Assembly (NCBI GenBank): GCA_002452745.1
Contig: DKFC01000038.1
Location: forward strand, 1 to 46,193
Direction: 5' to 3'
Source of the DNA: Firmicutes bacterium UBA6806
GTDB taxonomy: Bacteria; Bacillota; Clostridia; Peptostreptococcales; Acidaminobacteraceae
Length of the DNA: 46,193 nt
Shown here piece after piece: positions 24,536-32,467 of the stretch (the stretch's first letter is position 1; every line of letters begins with the position of its first letter). The notes under the pieces were generated by a model that did not search any database, had not been told where the DNA came from, and saw nothing but the letters and a program-made list of their open reading frames with translations. The position numbers and the translations under genes were made by a program.

Positions 24536-25273
24536 ATGAAAAAAAAGAAAACAGTAAGCATTAGAAACATAACAGCTCTTATGCTTATTGTTTTGCTACT
24601 AATATGCACAGCTTGTGCAAAAAAACAAGATGAAATTAAAACACCGGACACAATTCAACTAGATTTCACCACGCAGGAATTTTCTAATATACCTCTTAGT
24701 TTATTGAACGATAATAAGATAGAAAGTATTGTTAACTCAACGAAAATTGATGATATGGTCACATTCGGTGAATATATCCCCAAAGAATTCAATGAAGAAA
24801 ATCCCGAAGGTTATACCTATTCATATATTGAAATTTCAGGGATACGATATGCTTTGTCACGTTCTCTTGGAGAGGCCGGGTATGATTTAACGAAAACAAG
24901 GTTGGATGAAACGGATGCAGTCTATATAATTAATGAGATACGTGGCGCGAGTTATGGTGTCACAATCTTTGTGATGATAAAAGAAAAGATGCCATATATT
25001 ATTTCAGAGATTGATGGATTTGCTCAAATCAGCGATATAGATGGAGATGGTAAAAAGGAAGTCGTCTCTGCTGCAAACACAGTTCCCAACACTTCAATTT
25101 ATTTTTTCGATTCTGATAAGCAAACAGTTAGCAGCGTTAATATTAATGAGCAATCAAGTGCCAAGTATTCATCGTACGATGTCACAACGAACACTTTCAG
25201 TTTAGGCTTTGGACCCAATCAAAATCCAGTGACATATGATTATAAAATGAATGAGCTACTACGAGCTGAATAA
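24536..25273 (+). CDS. Putative lipoprotein with Ca-binding-like DxDxDG loop
   Basis: 245 residues. A lysine-rich start and hydrophobic stretch (ITALMLIVLLLICTAC) form a lipoprotein-type signal, with the modified Cys followed by AKKQDE. The body is not recognised. ISDIDGDGKKEVVSA (about 165-180) is an FG-GAP/VCBS-like loop of the DxDxDG type. The ATG at 24536 has AATGGAGGTCAT upstream. It appears more AT-rich than its neighbours and lies in the segment bounded by 16-bp direct repeats, so recent acquisition is possible. A lipoprotein with a similar loop is at 31545-32345. No function is assigned. Confidence 0.75.
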   Translation: MKKKKTVSIRNITALMLIVLLLICTACAKKQDEIKTPDTIQLDFTTQEFSNIPLSLLNDNKIESIVNSTKIDDMVTFGEYIPKEFNEENPEGYTYSYIEISGIRYALSRSLGEAGYDLTKTRLDETDAVYIINEIRGASYGVTIFVMIKEKMPYIISEIDGFAQISDIDGDGKKEVVSAANTVPNTSIYFFDSDKQTVSSVNINEQSSAKYSSYDVTTNTFSLGFGPNQNPVTYDYKMNELLRAE

Positions 25274-25313
25274 ACAAAGGGGCTGTTTTACAACAGACCC
25301 GTCTTCAGTCTGA

Positions 25314-25337
25314 GGTGAGGCGATCACTCACCTTTTT
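25314..25337 (+). terminator. Terminator of the 24536-25273 gene
   Basis: Stem GGTGAG/CTCACC with a 7-base loop followed by TTTTT; a further weak hairpin (TGTT/AACA) lies at about 25283-25296. It overlaps the 3' end of the convergent small gene. Confidence 0.7.
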
Positions 25338-25539
25338 CTTTTTCTTCCGCATTCTTTTCTAGTTGTGATATTCTTTCATCCAAGTTCCTATTTTGATTTC
25401 GGACATTCCCGACATAAACAAGAACAGTAATGATACAACCTAAATACAAGATTCCATCAATTGGGAAGGTATTGAATATAGAATTTAGAACAATTAATAT
25501 TGCTATTAACCCAACCAAAGGCAAGTACTCTTTTTTCAT
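25324..25539 (-). CDS. Small membrane protein of unknown function
   Basis: 71 residues. Two hydrophobic helices (YLPLVGLIAILIVLNSIF and GILYLGCIITVLVYVG) followed by a charged C-terminal stretch with coiled-coil character (NLDERISQLEKNAEEKEKG). The ATG at 25539 has GAGGTG 9 bases ahead; the ATG seven codons upstream lacks a binding site. No family recognised. It lies tail-to-tail with the lipoprotein gene, inside the repeat-bounded segment. Confidence 0.55.
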   Translation of the reverse strand: MKKEYLPLVGLIAILIVLNSIFNTFPIDGILYLGCIITVLVYVGNVRNQNRNLDERISQLEKNAEEKEKGE

Positions 25540-25561
25540 ATTATTTTTCACCTCTATCATG

Positions 25562-25810
25562 TTACAATGTAATTTTTATATGATTAATTCCAGTATATCC
25601 ATTATCGTCTGGATGAGCTACTGCTCTATCGCCAAGTGTACTCATTATAATAATATCAGATTTATTAATATTGAGTAAAGAATTCAAATAATCATTATTT
25701 ACTTTTTCGTTATGTTGCTTTAATACGTCTAGAAAGTCCTTCTCCTCTTTTGAAGATTTTGTATATAAAAGCTTGCTTGAAGGGTTATATGAGTCGGATG
25801 CACGTGGGAT
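25562..25810 (-). pseudogene. 5'-truncated gene remnant
   Basis: An open frame of 82 codons with protein-like composition (EEKDFLDVLKQHNEKVN; IIIMSTLGDRAVAHPDDNG) ends with a proper TAA. It has no start codon and is closed upstream by a TAG at 25811-25813, 16 bases from the right direct repeat. It appears to be the C-terminal end of a gene whose front was lost. No family is recognised. Confidence 0.45.
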
Positions 25811-25829
25811 CTAGGTGATCTAACTTATG

Positions 25830-25845
25830 TCAAATTTTATCTGGT
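25830..25845 (+). repeat. 16-bp direct repeat, right copy
   Basis: TCAAATTTTATCTGGT, identical to 24434-24449. A shorter repeat TCTAACTTAT occurs on both sides of it (25819 and 25844). Confidence 0.85.
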
Positions 25846-25853
25846 CTAACTTA

Positions 25854-25882
25854 TTGACAAAGCAATTGACCCATGCTATACT
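25854..25882 (+). promoter_or_regulatory. Sigma-A promoter of the riboflavin operon
   Basis: TTGACA (25854-25859), a 17-base spacer, TATACT (25877-25882); the FMN riboswitch starts 18 bases later. Confidence 0.92.
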
Positions 25883-25899
25883 CACCTCAATTGAATAAT

Positions 25900-26016
25900 A
25901 TCTTCAGGGCAGGGTGAAATTCCCTACCGGTGGTATAGCCCACGAGCGAAATCAATTGATAACGCATGATTCGGTGAGATTCCGAAGCCGACAGTACAGT
26001 CTGGATGAAAGAAGAT
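25900..26016 (+). promoter_or_regulatory. FMN riboswitch (RFN element)
   Basis: The P1 stem ATCTTC/GAAGAT closes the element. The conserved blocks AGGGTGAAATTCCCTACCGG, TGGTATAGCCCACGAGCG and GGTGAGATTCCGAAGCCGAC are all present. It controls ribD-ribE-ribBA-ribH by FMN-dependent termination. Confidence 0.98.
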
Positions 26017-26052
26017 TAAATGATGAGGTTTATGGTTGACCTTTGTATTTTT

Positions 26053-26086
26053 GCTCTGAAATGTTTTACATTTCAGAGCTTTTTTA
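26053..26086 (+). terminator. Riboswitch terminator 1
   Basis: Stem GCTCTGAAATG/CATTTCAGAGC with a 5-base loop followed by TTTTTT. Confidence 0.92.
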
Positions 26087-26113
26087 ATGTCGTAACCACA
26101 AAACCACTTCTTG

Positions 26114-26147
26114 CGCCCTGATGATTTTATTTCAGGGCGTTTTCTTT
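26114..26147 (+). terminator. Second terminator-like hairpin before ribD
   Basis: Stem CGCCCTGA/TCAGGGCG, 10-base loop, then TTTTCTTT. It lies about 25 bases before the ribD RBS; the reason for a second hairpin is unclear. Confidence 0.7.
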
Positions 26148-26179
26148 GCCCTGTATTTATCTAGGAGGTATTTTTACCC

Positions 26180-27289
26180 ATGAAAAATCCACACGAAGAC
26201 TTTATGAAAGCAGCTTATGCCTTGGCAGAAATGGGCCGCGGCCACGTCTCTCCCAACCCCTTAGTCGGTGCAATTATCGTCAAGAGTGATGAAATTATCG
26301 GTCAAGGATTTCATGAACGATATGGCACCCCACACGCAGAGATAAATGCGCTTTCAAATTGTTCTAAAAGCCCTGCCGGTGCAACGCTATACGTCACGCT
26401 TGAGCCCTGTTGCCATTTTGGAAAAACGCCTCCATGCACAGAGGCAATTATCAAAAGCGGCATTAAAGAGGTCTATATTTCACTTCTCGACCCCAACCCT
26501 CTGGTTTGTGGGAAAGGCCTCGCCGCATTAAAACAAGCGGGAATCACCACCCATGTAGGATTGATGGCAGACTTGGGGCGCATACAAAACGAAGTCTTTT
26601 TTCACTCCATTTTGACCAGCACTCCATTTGTGACGTTAAAGTATGCCATGACTATGGACGGTAAAACGACCACGGCATCAGGTGAATCCAAGTGGATCAC
26701 AAATGAAAAATCCAGAGAAAATGTCCACAGGAGCAGGTTTCACTTTTCAGCTGTAATGGTTGGCGTTGGAACGGTCATTGCAGATAATCCCCGCCTCACC
26801 TGTCATGGAAAATTTGCAAAAGACCCCACTAGAATTATTTGCGATACCAACCTCAGAACCCCTTTAGACTCAATTCTTGTCACCAGCGCCCAAAACACCG
26901 TCACGATCATCGCAACTTGTTGTCATGACGTTGAGCGTCATCTTCCCTATTTAGAAAACGGATGTAAGATTTTAGTCATCCCGCTTAAAGGAAGCTCTGT
27001 TGATTTAAAGCAACTGATGTCTGAACTGTATAAATTGAACATCGACAGTGTTTTTATCGAAGGCGGATCTGAGCTGAGTTTCTCAGCACTCAAAAGCCAA
27101 ATCGTGCACAAAGTTCAAACCTATATCGCTCCAGTGCTAATTGGTGGAGTCCTTGGTAAGTCACCTGTAGGCGGTCTTGGCTTCCAAAAGCTCTCAGACG
27201 GTATCAGTCTGAGGAACAGCACCATCAAATACTTTGATGAAGACATCTTGATTGAAAGCGAGGTGAACTATACATGTTCACAGGTCTAA
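26180..27289 (+). CDS. ribD: Bifunctional riboflavin deaminase/reductase
   Basis: 369 residues. The N-terminal deaminase has the zinc site HAEINAL and LEPCCHFGKTPPC. The C-terminal reductase begins near residue 145 (YAMTMDGKTTTASGESKWIT). It converts the GTP-derived diaminohydroxypyrimidine to the ribitylamino-uracil phosphate, using NADPH for the second step. The ATG at 26180 has AGGAGGTATTTTTACCC. First gene of the FMN-riboswitch operon; its 3' end overlaps ribE by 16 bases, suggesting translational coupling. Confidence 0.97.
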   Translation: MKNPHEDFMKAAYALAEMGRGHVSPNPLVGAIIVKSDEIIGQGFHERYGTPHAEINALSNCSKSPAGATLYVTLEPCCHFGKTPPCTEAIIKSGIKEVYISLLDPNPLVCGKGLAALKQAGITTHVGLMADLGRIQNEVFFHSILTSTPFVTLKYAMTMDGKTTTASGESKWITNEKSRENVHRSRFHFSAVMVGVGTVIADNPRLTCHGKFAKDPTRIICDTNLRTPLDSILVTSAQNTVTIIATCCHDVERHLPYLENGCKILVIPLKGSSVDLKQLMSELYKLNIDSVFIEGGSELSFSALKSQIVHKVQTYIAPVLIGGVLGKSPVGGLGFQKLSDGISLRNSTIKYFDEDILIESEVNYTCSQV

Positions 27290-27906
27290 TTGAAGAAATT
27301 GGAACGATTATATCCATCTCAAACTCTGGAAAATCACTTTGTCTTTCCATTTCAGCTCGTCAGATTTTGAAGGGTCTCAATATTGGTGACAGCGTTTCAA
27401 CAAACGGCGTCTGCCTTACCGTCACAGATAAAAACGACTCCGCTTTTTCTGCTGATGTCATGAACGAAACGATACAACATACCAACTTCAAATCGTTTCG
27501 GTTGGGGGAATCCGTCAACCTAGAACGTGCCATGATTGTTGGCGACCGCTTTGGTGGTCATGTTGTTTCTGGACATGTTGACGGAATTGGGACGATTTCA
27601 GAAATTCGAAAAGATGGCATCGCAACTTTAATAACGATTAAAGCTCCTCCGAAATTGATGAAGTATGTAATTCAAAAGGGATCAATTGCTGTAGATGGCG
27701 TTAGTCTAACCGTGGCGGCAATTCGTCCGAACGCCTTTTCAATCTCCTTGATTCCACATACGTTTCATAACACTGTTTTCAGTCAAAAAAGGCTGCTTTC
27801 CACAGTGAATCTCGAAACAGATCTCTTTGCAAAGTATGCAGAGAAATTTATACAGCGTTACGCTGTTTACTCAGAGTTTCAGCACAAACCACAATTCAAA
27901 TATTAG
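27274..27906 (+). CDS. ribE: Riboflavin synthase, alpha subunit
   Basis: 210 residues with two lumazine-binding domains in tandem. It starts with the family hallmark MFTGLIEEIGTI; the second domain starts near residue 98 (VSGHVDGIGTISEI). VSTNGVCLTV and VAVDGVSLTV-like segments mark each half. It dismutates two lumazines to riboflavin. The ATG lies within the end of ribD, so ribosome binding comes from inside ribD (AAGCGAGGTG). Confidence 0.97.
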   Translation: MFTGLIEEIGTIISISNSGKSLCLSISARQILKGLNIGDSVSTNGVCLTVTDKNDSAFSADVMNETIQHTNFKSFRLGESVNLERAMIVGDRFGGHVVSGHVDGIGTISEIRKDGIATLITIKAPPKLMKYVIQKGSIAVDGVSLTVAAIRPNAFSISLIPHTFHNTVFSQKRLLSTVNLETDLFAKYAEKFIQRYAVYSEFQHKPQFKY

Positions 27907-27920
27907 CTAGGGAGGAAATC

Positions 27921-29129
27921 ATGAACTATTACAACACAATTCCAGAGGCTATTTCAGCCCTCAAAAATGGTGAAATTATCATCGTTACAGACAATGAAGA
28001 CCGTGAAAATGAAGGCGACTTTATCTGCGCTGCTGAATTTGCCACGGCTGAAAAAATCAATTTCATGTCCACTTACGGAAAGGGACTCATCTGCATGCCC
28101 ATGAGCGTAGAAAAGGCTCATTCACTAGATTTACAACAGATGGTCTCAAACAATACGGATAGACACGCCACCGCCTTTACTGTTTCGATCGACTGCTTTG
28201 ATTCAACCACAGGCATTTCAGCTGAGGAACGCAGTAGAACAGTTCAGTTGGCAGCGTCTTCTGAGTCAAAGCCCAGTGATTTTAGACGGCCTGGTCACAT
28301 CTTTCCACTTGTTGCCAAACCACATGGCGTTCTCGAGAGAAATGGTCATACTGAGGCAACCGTTGATTTGATGCGTCTAGCTGGCTTACAGGAATGCGGA
28401 GTCTGTTGTGAAATCATTAAATCAGATGGCACCATGATGAGAACCCCTGATTTAATGGTCTTCGCCAAGGAATGGCAGATGAAGATTATAACGGTTCAGG
28501 CACTTCAACTTTACAGAAAATGTCATGACACGTTGGTTAAATGCGTGGCAAGTCCGCAAGTGATGACAAAATATGGTGAATTCCGCATCTATGGATTTGA
28601 ATCTACATTTAATCAAGAACATCATTTAGCTCTGGTAAAAGGGGAAATCTCTGACTTTGAGGGACATGATATTTTATGCCGTCTTCATTCCGAATGCTTG
28701 ACTGGAGAAGTCTTTCATTCATCAAAATGCGATTGCGGCACACAGTTAGAGATGGCATTAAACCAAATTGCATCTGAGGAAAGAGGCATACTCCTCTATT
28801 TGAGACAAGAAGGTCGAGGCATAGGTCTTCTAAATAAGCTAAGGGCTTATGAGCTCCAAAATCAAGGACTGGATACCGTTGAGGCAAATTTAAAATTGGG
28901 ATTCGATGAGGATTTAAGAGATTACGGAATGGGCGCTCAGATGCTAAAGGCACTTGGTATAAACCGCATAAAGCTCATGACCAACAACCCCGACAAGGTT
29001 TCACAACTGGAATCAGTTGGAATCCACATCGTCGAGCGCGTGCCCATTGAAATTCAGGCACATGAATACGATTACGCCTATTTGCAAACCAAACAAATCA
29101 AAATGGGACATTTCATCAATGTCATTTAG
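27921..29129 (+). CDS. ribBA: Bifunctional DHBP synthase / GTP cyclohydrolase II
   Basis: 402 residues. The N-terminal DHBP synthase has TDNEDRENEGDFICAAE and a HTEATVDLMRLAG motif. The C-terminal GTP cyclohydrolase II starts near residue 205, with zinc ligands in HSECLTGEVFHSSKCDCG and LRQEGRGIGL binding substrate. Together they make the two precursors of riboflavin from ribulose 5-phosphate and GTP. The ATG has AGGGAGGAAATC. Third gene of the operon, 14 bases after ribE. Confidence 0.97.
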   Translation: MNYYNTIPEAISALKNGEIIIVTDNEDRENEGDFICAAEFATAEKINFMSTYGKGLICMPMSVEKAHSLDLQQMVSNNTDRHATAFTVSIDCFDSTTGISAEERSRTVQLAASSESKPSDFRRPGHIFPLVAKPHGVLERNGHTEATVDLMRLAGLQECGVCCEIIKSDGTMMRTPDLMVFAKEWQMKIITVQALQLYRKCHDTLVKCVASPQVMTKYGEFRIYGFESTFNQEHHLALVKGEISDFEGHDILCRLHSECLTGEVFHSSKCDCGTQLEMALNQIASEERGILLYLRQEGRGIGLLNKLRAYELQNQGLDTVEANLKLGFDEDLRDYGMGAQMLKALGINRIKLMTNNPDKVSQLESVGIHIVERVPIEIQAHEYDYAYLQTKQIKMGHFINVI

Positions 29130-29139
29130 GAGGATACAC

Positions 29140-29610
29140 ATGACTGTAAAAACTTACGAAGGCAAACTGATTTCACGAGACATAAAAGTTGGCATCATCG
29201 CATCAAGATTCAATGATTTTATAACCAACAGGCTCATAGAGGGTGCTTTAGATGCACTTCTCAGGCATGAAGTAGCACCGGAAAACATAGAAATAGCATG
29301 GGTTCCCGGTGCATTTGAAATTCCGCTCGCCACCTCAAGGATAGCCAAAACAGGCCGTTACGATGCCCTCATATGTCTAGGCTCTGTCATCAGAGGCAAC
29401 ACCACTCATTATGATTACGTCTGTAGCGAAGTATCAAAGGGCATCGCCACGCTCTCTTTGCAAACTCAGGTTCCAATTATGTTTGGCGTCCTCACCACTG
29501 AGAACATCGAACAGGCCATTGAGCGGGCAGGTGCTAAAGCTGGAAATAAAGGCTATGAATGCGGCATTGCCTCCATAGAAATGATAAACCTCCTCAGAGA
29601 GATTGGCTAA
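29140..29610 (+). CDS. ribH: 6,7-Dimethyl-8-ribityllumazine synthase
   Basis: 156 residues. Typical segments are IIASRFNDFITNRL, WVPGAFEIPLA, CLGSVIRGNTTHYDYV (with the catalytic His) and FGVLTTENIEQA. It joins the DHBP and ribityl-uracil branches into lumazine. The ATG at 29140 has TAGGAGGATACAC; an upstream in-frame start inside ribBA is rejected. Last gene of the operon; its stop overlaps the end of the convergent MerR gene, with no terminator between. Confidence 0.97.
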   Translation: MTVKTYEGKLISRDIKVGIIASRFNDFITNRLIEGALDALLRHEVAPENIEIAWVPGAFEIPLATSRIAKTGRYDALICLGSVIRGNTTHYDYVCSEVSKGIATLSLQTQVPIMFGVLTTENIEQAIERAGAKAGNKGYECGIASIEMINLLREIG

Positions 29611-30413
29611 ATAGATTCTCCAGCAACACCCATAATCTCAATCATCATCCGTCCATTTATGAGGGTGTACTTTTCATAAAGATCAACAATAGGGCAATGA
29701 TGTGCTTGTGCATAATCAAACAACACTTTATATGCCCTTTCCCTTTGACCTATTTTGTCACAAGAAACTCTTAGGCAACTGATTTCTGCCTGTTTTCGAA
29801 TCTGATTTGCCATACTCATTGCAGTTTCCAGATTTGGGCTTTTCAGCTCATCTGCTTCCACCACATAGGCGAAGATTTCACAGACGTGATTTGAAAATTC
29901 ATCTAAACTGAGCTTGAAGAAATGTCCCGATCTCAACAAGTGATCTCCCTTCTTTCGATAAAAGTCACTAATGGACTCGTTGATCTCTTTTAAGTCAGAG
30001 TCCACTTGAATAAAATAGACGTCTCCCGCCTCTAAGACAACCCCTTCTTCAACAGTGAATACTGGAATGACCTCTTCTTCGTCTAGTTCCTGTTTCATGA
30101 GTTTTTCAATTCTTGCACTCTGCAAGTTCAGTTTCTCTGTGGCGGTATTAATTTCTTTCATCCGACTTCTATAAAACCTTTGAGCAAAAGCCGCGTCTTC
30201 AGCCTTTATAATCTGGCGGATATCTTCAAGTGATAATCCAATACTTTTGAGATCAATAATTTTTTTGATAGTCGGTATTTGAGAGGCTTCATAATAGCGA
30301 TATTGGTTGGTTTCGTCAATAAATGCGGGCTTGAATAGCTGAATTTCGTCGTAATACCTCAATGTTTTCTTGTTCAGATTGAGCATAATTGAAAATTGAC
30401 CGATACTGTACAT
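29607..30413 (-). CDS. MerR-family regulator with GyrI-like effector domain
   Basis: 268 residues. A MerR winged helix (YSIGQFSIMLNLNKKTLRYYDEIQLF; YRYYEASQI), a long dimerisation helix (about 75-110) and a C-terminal domain resembling the BmrR/GyrI drug-binding fold. Such proteins sense multidrug-type ligands or metabolites and twist promoters with 19-bp spacers; a promoter of exactly this form lies upstream (30448-30478). The ATG at 30413 has AGGAGGACTATAAATT. It may also influence the divergent DUF554 gene. Confidence 0.9.
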   Translation of the reverse strand: MYSIGQFSIMLNLNKKTLRYYDEIQLFKPAFIDETNQYRYYEASQIPTIKKIIDLKSIGLSLEDIRQIIKAEDAAFAQRFYRSRMKEINTATEKLNLQSARIEKLMKQELDEEEVIPVFTVEEGVVLEAGDVYFIQVDSDLKEINESISDFYRKKGDHLLRSGHFFKLSLDEFSNHVCEIFAYVVEADELKSPNLETAMSMANQIRKQAEISCLRVSCDKIGQRERAYKVLFDYAQAHHCPIVDLYEKYTLINGRMMIEIMGVAGESI

Positions 30414-30447
30414 AATTTATAGTCCTCCTGTTTGATTTGATACACTC

Positions 30448-30478
30448 AGTCTACAGATTCCAGTAAGCGGAATGTCAA
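30448..30478 (-). promoter_or_regulatory. MerR-type promoter with 19-bp spacer and operator
   Basis: On the minus strand TTGACA (30478-30473), a 19-base spacer, TAGACT (30453-30448). The spacer contains the inverted repeat ATTCC-N7-GGAAT (30457-30473). The over-long spacer with a palindrome is the MerR-family signature. Confidence 0.82.
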
Positions 30479-30573
30479 GCACGTTTTTAAAGTGTTTTGG
30501 GTTTTTTTTTATTCTAGACTAGCAGGTTTATTTTTTTTGGTTTATACTGTACTAATGTGAGAGGAGGCGCTAC

Positions 30574-31305
30574 ATGCCAATAGGAATTATCATCAATGTA
30601 CTATCTGTCTTCATAGGCGGTATTGTTGGCACATTTGCTGGAAAGCGGTTTTCAAACGATTTTAAACTAAAATTAACTCTAGTCTTTGGCGTTTGTGCCA
30701 TGGGAATGGGCATAAGTGCCATCGGTCTCATGACTTATATGCCCGCCGTTATCCTATCAGTGGTTTTAGGAACGGCTCTTGGGCTTAGAATGAAGCTGGG
30801 CAACTGGATACACAAAGGGGCTGTTCAAATGCAAAAACCCATCACTCAACTATTTGAAGGGCATCATTCAGATCTCAGTCACGAAGATTTTATGGGCACA
30901 CTTGTCACCGTAATCGTCCTCTTTTGCGCAAGCAGCACTGGCATCTACGGCTCAATTGACGCTGGTATGACCGGAGATAATACAATCTTGATTTCAAAAT
31001 CCATTTTGGATTTTTTTACGGCAGCTATCTTCGCTTGTAATCTCGGCTGGGTTGTATCATTCATAGCTGTTCCTCAATTGATTATCTTTGGTGCTTTGAG
31101 TTTAAGTGCACAGCTAATCTATCCGCTGACAACACCTGATATGATTTTAAATTTTAAGGCCTGCGGAGGATTCCTACTGATTGCAACTGGCTTTAGAATG
31201 GCCAACATCAAAGACTTTCCCATAGCTGACATGATTCCCGCAATGGTTTTAATCATGCCAATTACATGGCTGTGGACAGACTATATTATGCCTCTTTTGG
31301 GGTAA
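30574..31305 (+). CDS. DUF554-family membrane protein
   Basis: 243 residues with about seven membrane helices. It begins MPIGIIINVLSVFIGGIVGT and contains VLFCASSTGIYGSIDAGMTGD, both typical for the YdfK/YqgA (DUF554) family of unknown, probably transport-related, function. The ATG at 30574 has GAGAGGAGGCGCTAC. Transcribed alone, divergent from the MerR gene; its 3' end overlaps a GNAT remnant on the other strand. Confidence 0.9.
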   Translation: MPIGIIINVLSVFIGGIVGTFAGKRFSNDFKLKLTLVFGVCAMGMGISAIGLMTYMPAVILSVVLGTALGLRMKLGNWIHKGAVQMQKPITQLFEGHHSDLSHEDFMGTLVTVIVLFCASSTGIYGSIDAGMTGDNTILISKSILDFFTAAIFACNLGWVVSFIAVPQLIIFGALSLSAQLIYPLTTPDMILNFKACGGFLLIATGFRMANIKDFPIADMIPAMVLIMPITWLWTDYIMPLLG

Positions 31306-31532
31306 AATGCAATTCTATTTTTTAAATCCGATTGAAGGAAGGCGTAAACGGTTAAATCAACGATACCGATCCCCTTCCAAAATTGGGATTGTCTCAAAAT
31401 CCCCTTTTTTTGAAACCCGCTCTTTTCTAAAACCCAATGTACCATTTGATTTTCTGTCATCAATTTGTTTATGTATAAAAGTCCCCTCAGGTCATCCGGT
31501 AGCGGATGATTCCCAAGCGGACTCAACAACAC
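31281..31532 (-). pseudogene. Remnant of a GNAT acetyltransferase (C-terminal part)
   Basis: The frame contains WVLEKSGFQKKGILRQSQFW and VDLTVYAFLQSDL, the usual end of RimJ-type acetyltransferases. The acetyl-CoA-binding part upstream is missing, and the segment before it does not resemble the family. No convincing RBS is present. It overlaps the end of the DUF554 gene, another sign of decay. Confidence 0.5.
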
Positions 31533-31544
31533 GATTTCTTTGCT

Positions 31545-32345
31545 CTATGAAGTTGCTTCTGTAATCATTTCTTCGGTCAAATTCACAAATGGAATTTCAA
31601 TTGGAGAAGCCCCTTCAAGATAGGAATCTCTCCATTTCATATAATCCGCTTTATCTATAGGTTTTGCTGATTCTGTATCTTCTCTTTTGCTGATGTAATA
31701 GACAATTCCATCTCCATCTGCATCTACCTCACTTGGAAATGCCTCCCCACTGAAATTCGTTTCTGAAAGCGACTTGTCCCAAGCATCTACTATGCCGACA
31801 TTTTCATAAAAGTCTTGCTCTAAGTTATACTGGTATAATGTGTAAGGCCAAAATTCGCCTGCAAGCCCCTGATTATGAGACCACATCGCTTCTATGATGC
31901 CATTGTCATAATAAGTGAGTGCTGGGAACTCTCTGAAAACTTCATGCGATGTCTTAAGATCACTGTTGTAATCATAGACCAGTTCCACCATGCCTGCCAT
32001 TGAAGCATTTGAATACTCTATAATCAGTTCATCTTTGCCATCTGAATCCACATCGTATATGGCAAATTTGTTTTCAGATATATCTATGCCCTCAGCCCAG
32101 TCACACGGTTGTCCATCTGGAAATACATGATCGTAGAAAATGCCGTCTAAAATGCCTTTATAGGCAGCCATCATCTCATCGCGTTCATCATTATTGGCAA
32201 TCTCTTCAGTGATTGGTGTCTCTTCTACTTTACTTGGCGTCTCATTTTCTCTTGCGCCACATGCTGTTAAGCTCATCATCAAAATTGCTATTGCCATGAG
32301 ACTGGCAATCCGTTTGCCGCCCTTTTTTAATTTCCATGCTGTCAT
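31545..32345 (-). CDS. Putative lipoprotein with DxDxDG loops
   Basis: 266 residues. The signal peptide ends in the lipobox LTAC (MAIAILMMSLTACGAREN), so it is anchored on the outer face of the membrane. Two Ca-binding-like loops, YDVDSDGKDELIIEYS and VDADGDGIVYY, recall FG-GAP/VCBS or dockerin-type motifs. The fold is not otherwise recognised. The ATG at 32345 has AGGGAG 9 bases ahead; the upstream ATG at 32372 has no binding site. It shares this architecture with the lipoprotein at 24536-25273 without obvious overall identity. Confidence 0.75.
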   Translation of the reverse strand: MTAWKLKKGGKRIASLMAIAILMMSLTACGARENETPSKVEETPITEEIANNDERDEMMAAYKGILDGIFYDHVFPDGQPCDWAEGIDISENKFAIYDVDSDGKDELIIEYSNASMAGMVELVYDYNSDLKTSHEVFREFPALTYYDNGIIEAMWSHNQGLAGEFWPYTLYQYNLEQDFYENVGIVDAWDKSLSETNFSGEAFPSEVDADGDGIVYYISKREDTESAKPIDKADYMKWRDSYLEGASPIEIPFVNLTEEMITEATS

Positions 32346-32467
32346 CGGTATTATCTCCCTGTCGTTCATCAATATTGTGGCTTATCTGTCACTCATTTAT
32401 TATAACAAATATGCTATTTGGGTTGTGTGATATTTATGTTACATCAAGTCATTTTGATTTTATTTGT

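Noticed and set aside
29017..29139. Upstream start for ribH inside ribBA
   Set aside because: No RBS, and the extension is the other-frame reading of the ribBA end; the ATG at 29140 has AGGAGG.
31307..31564. Plus-strand frame after the DUF554 gene
   Set aside because: Shadow of the GNAT remnant, with no RBS and no family resemblance.
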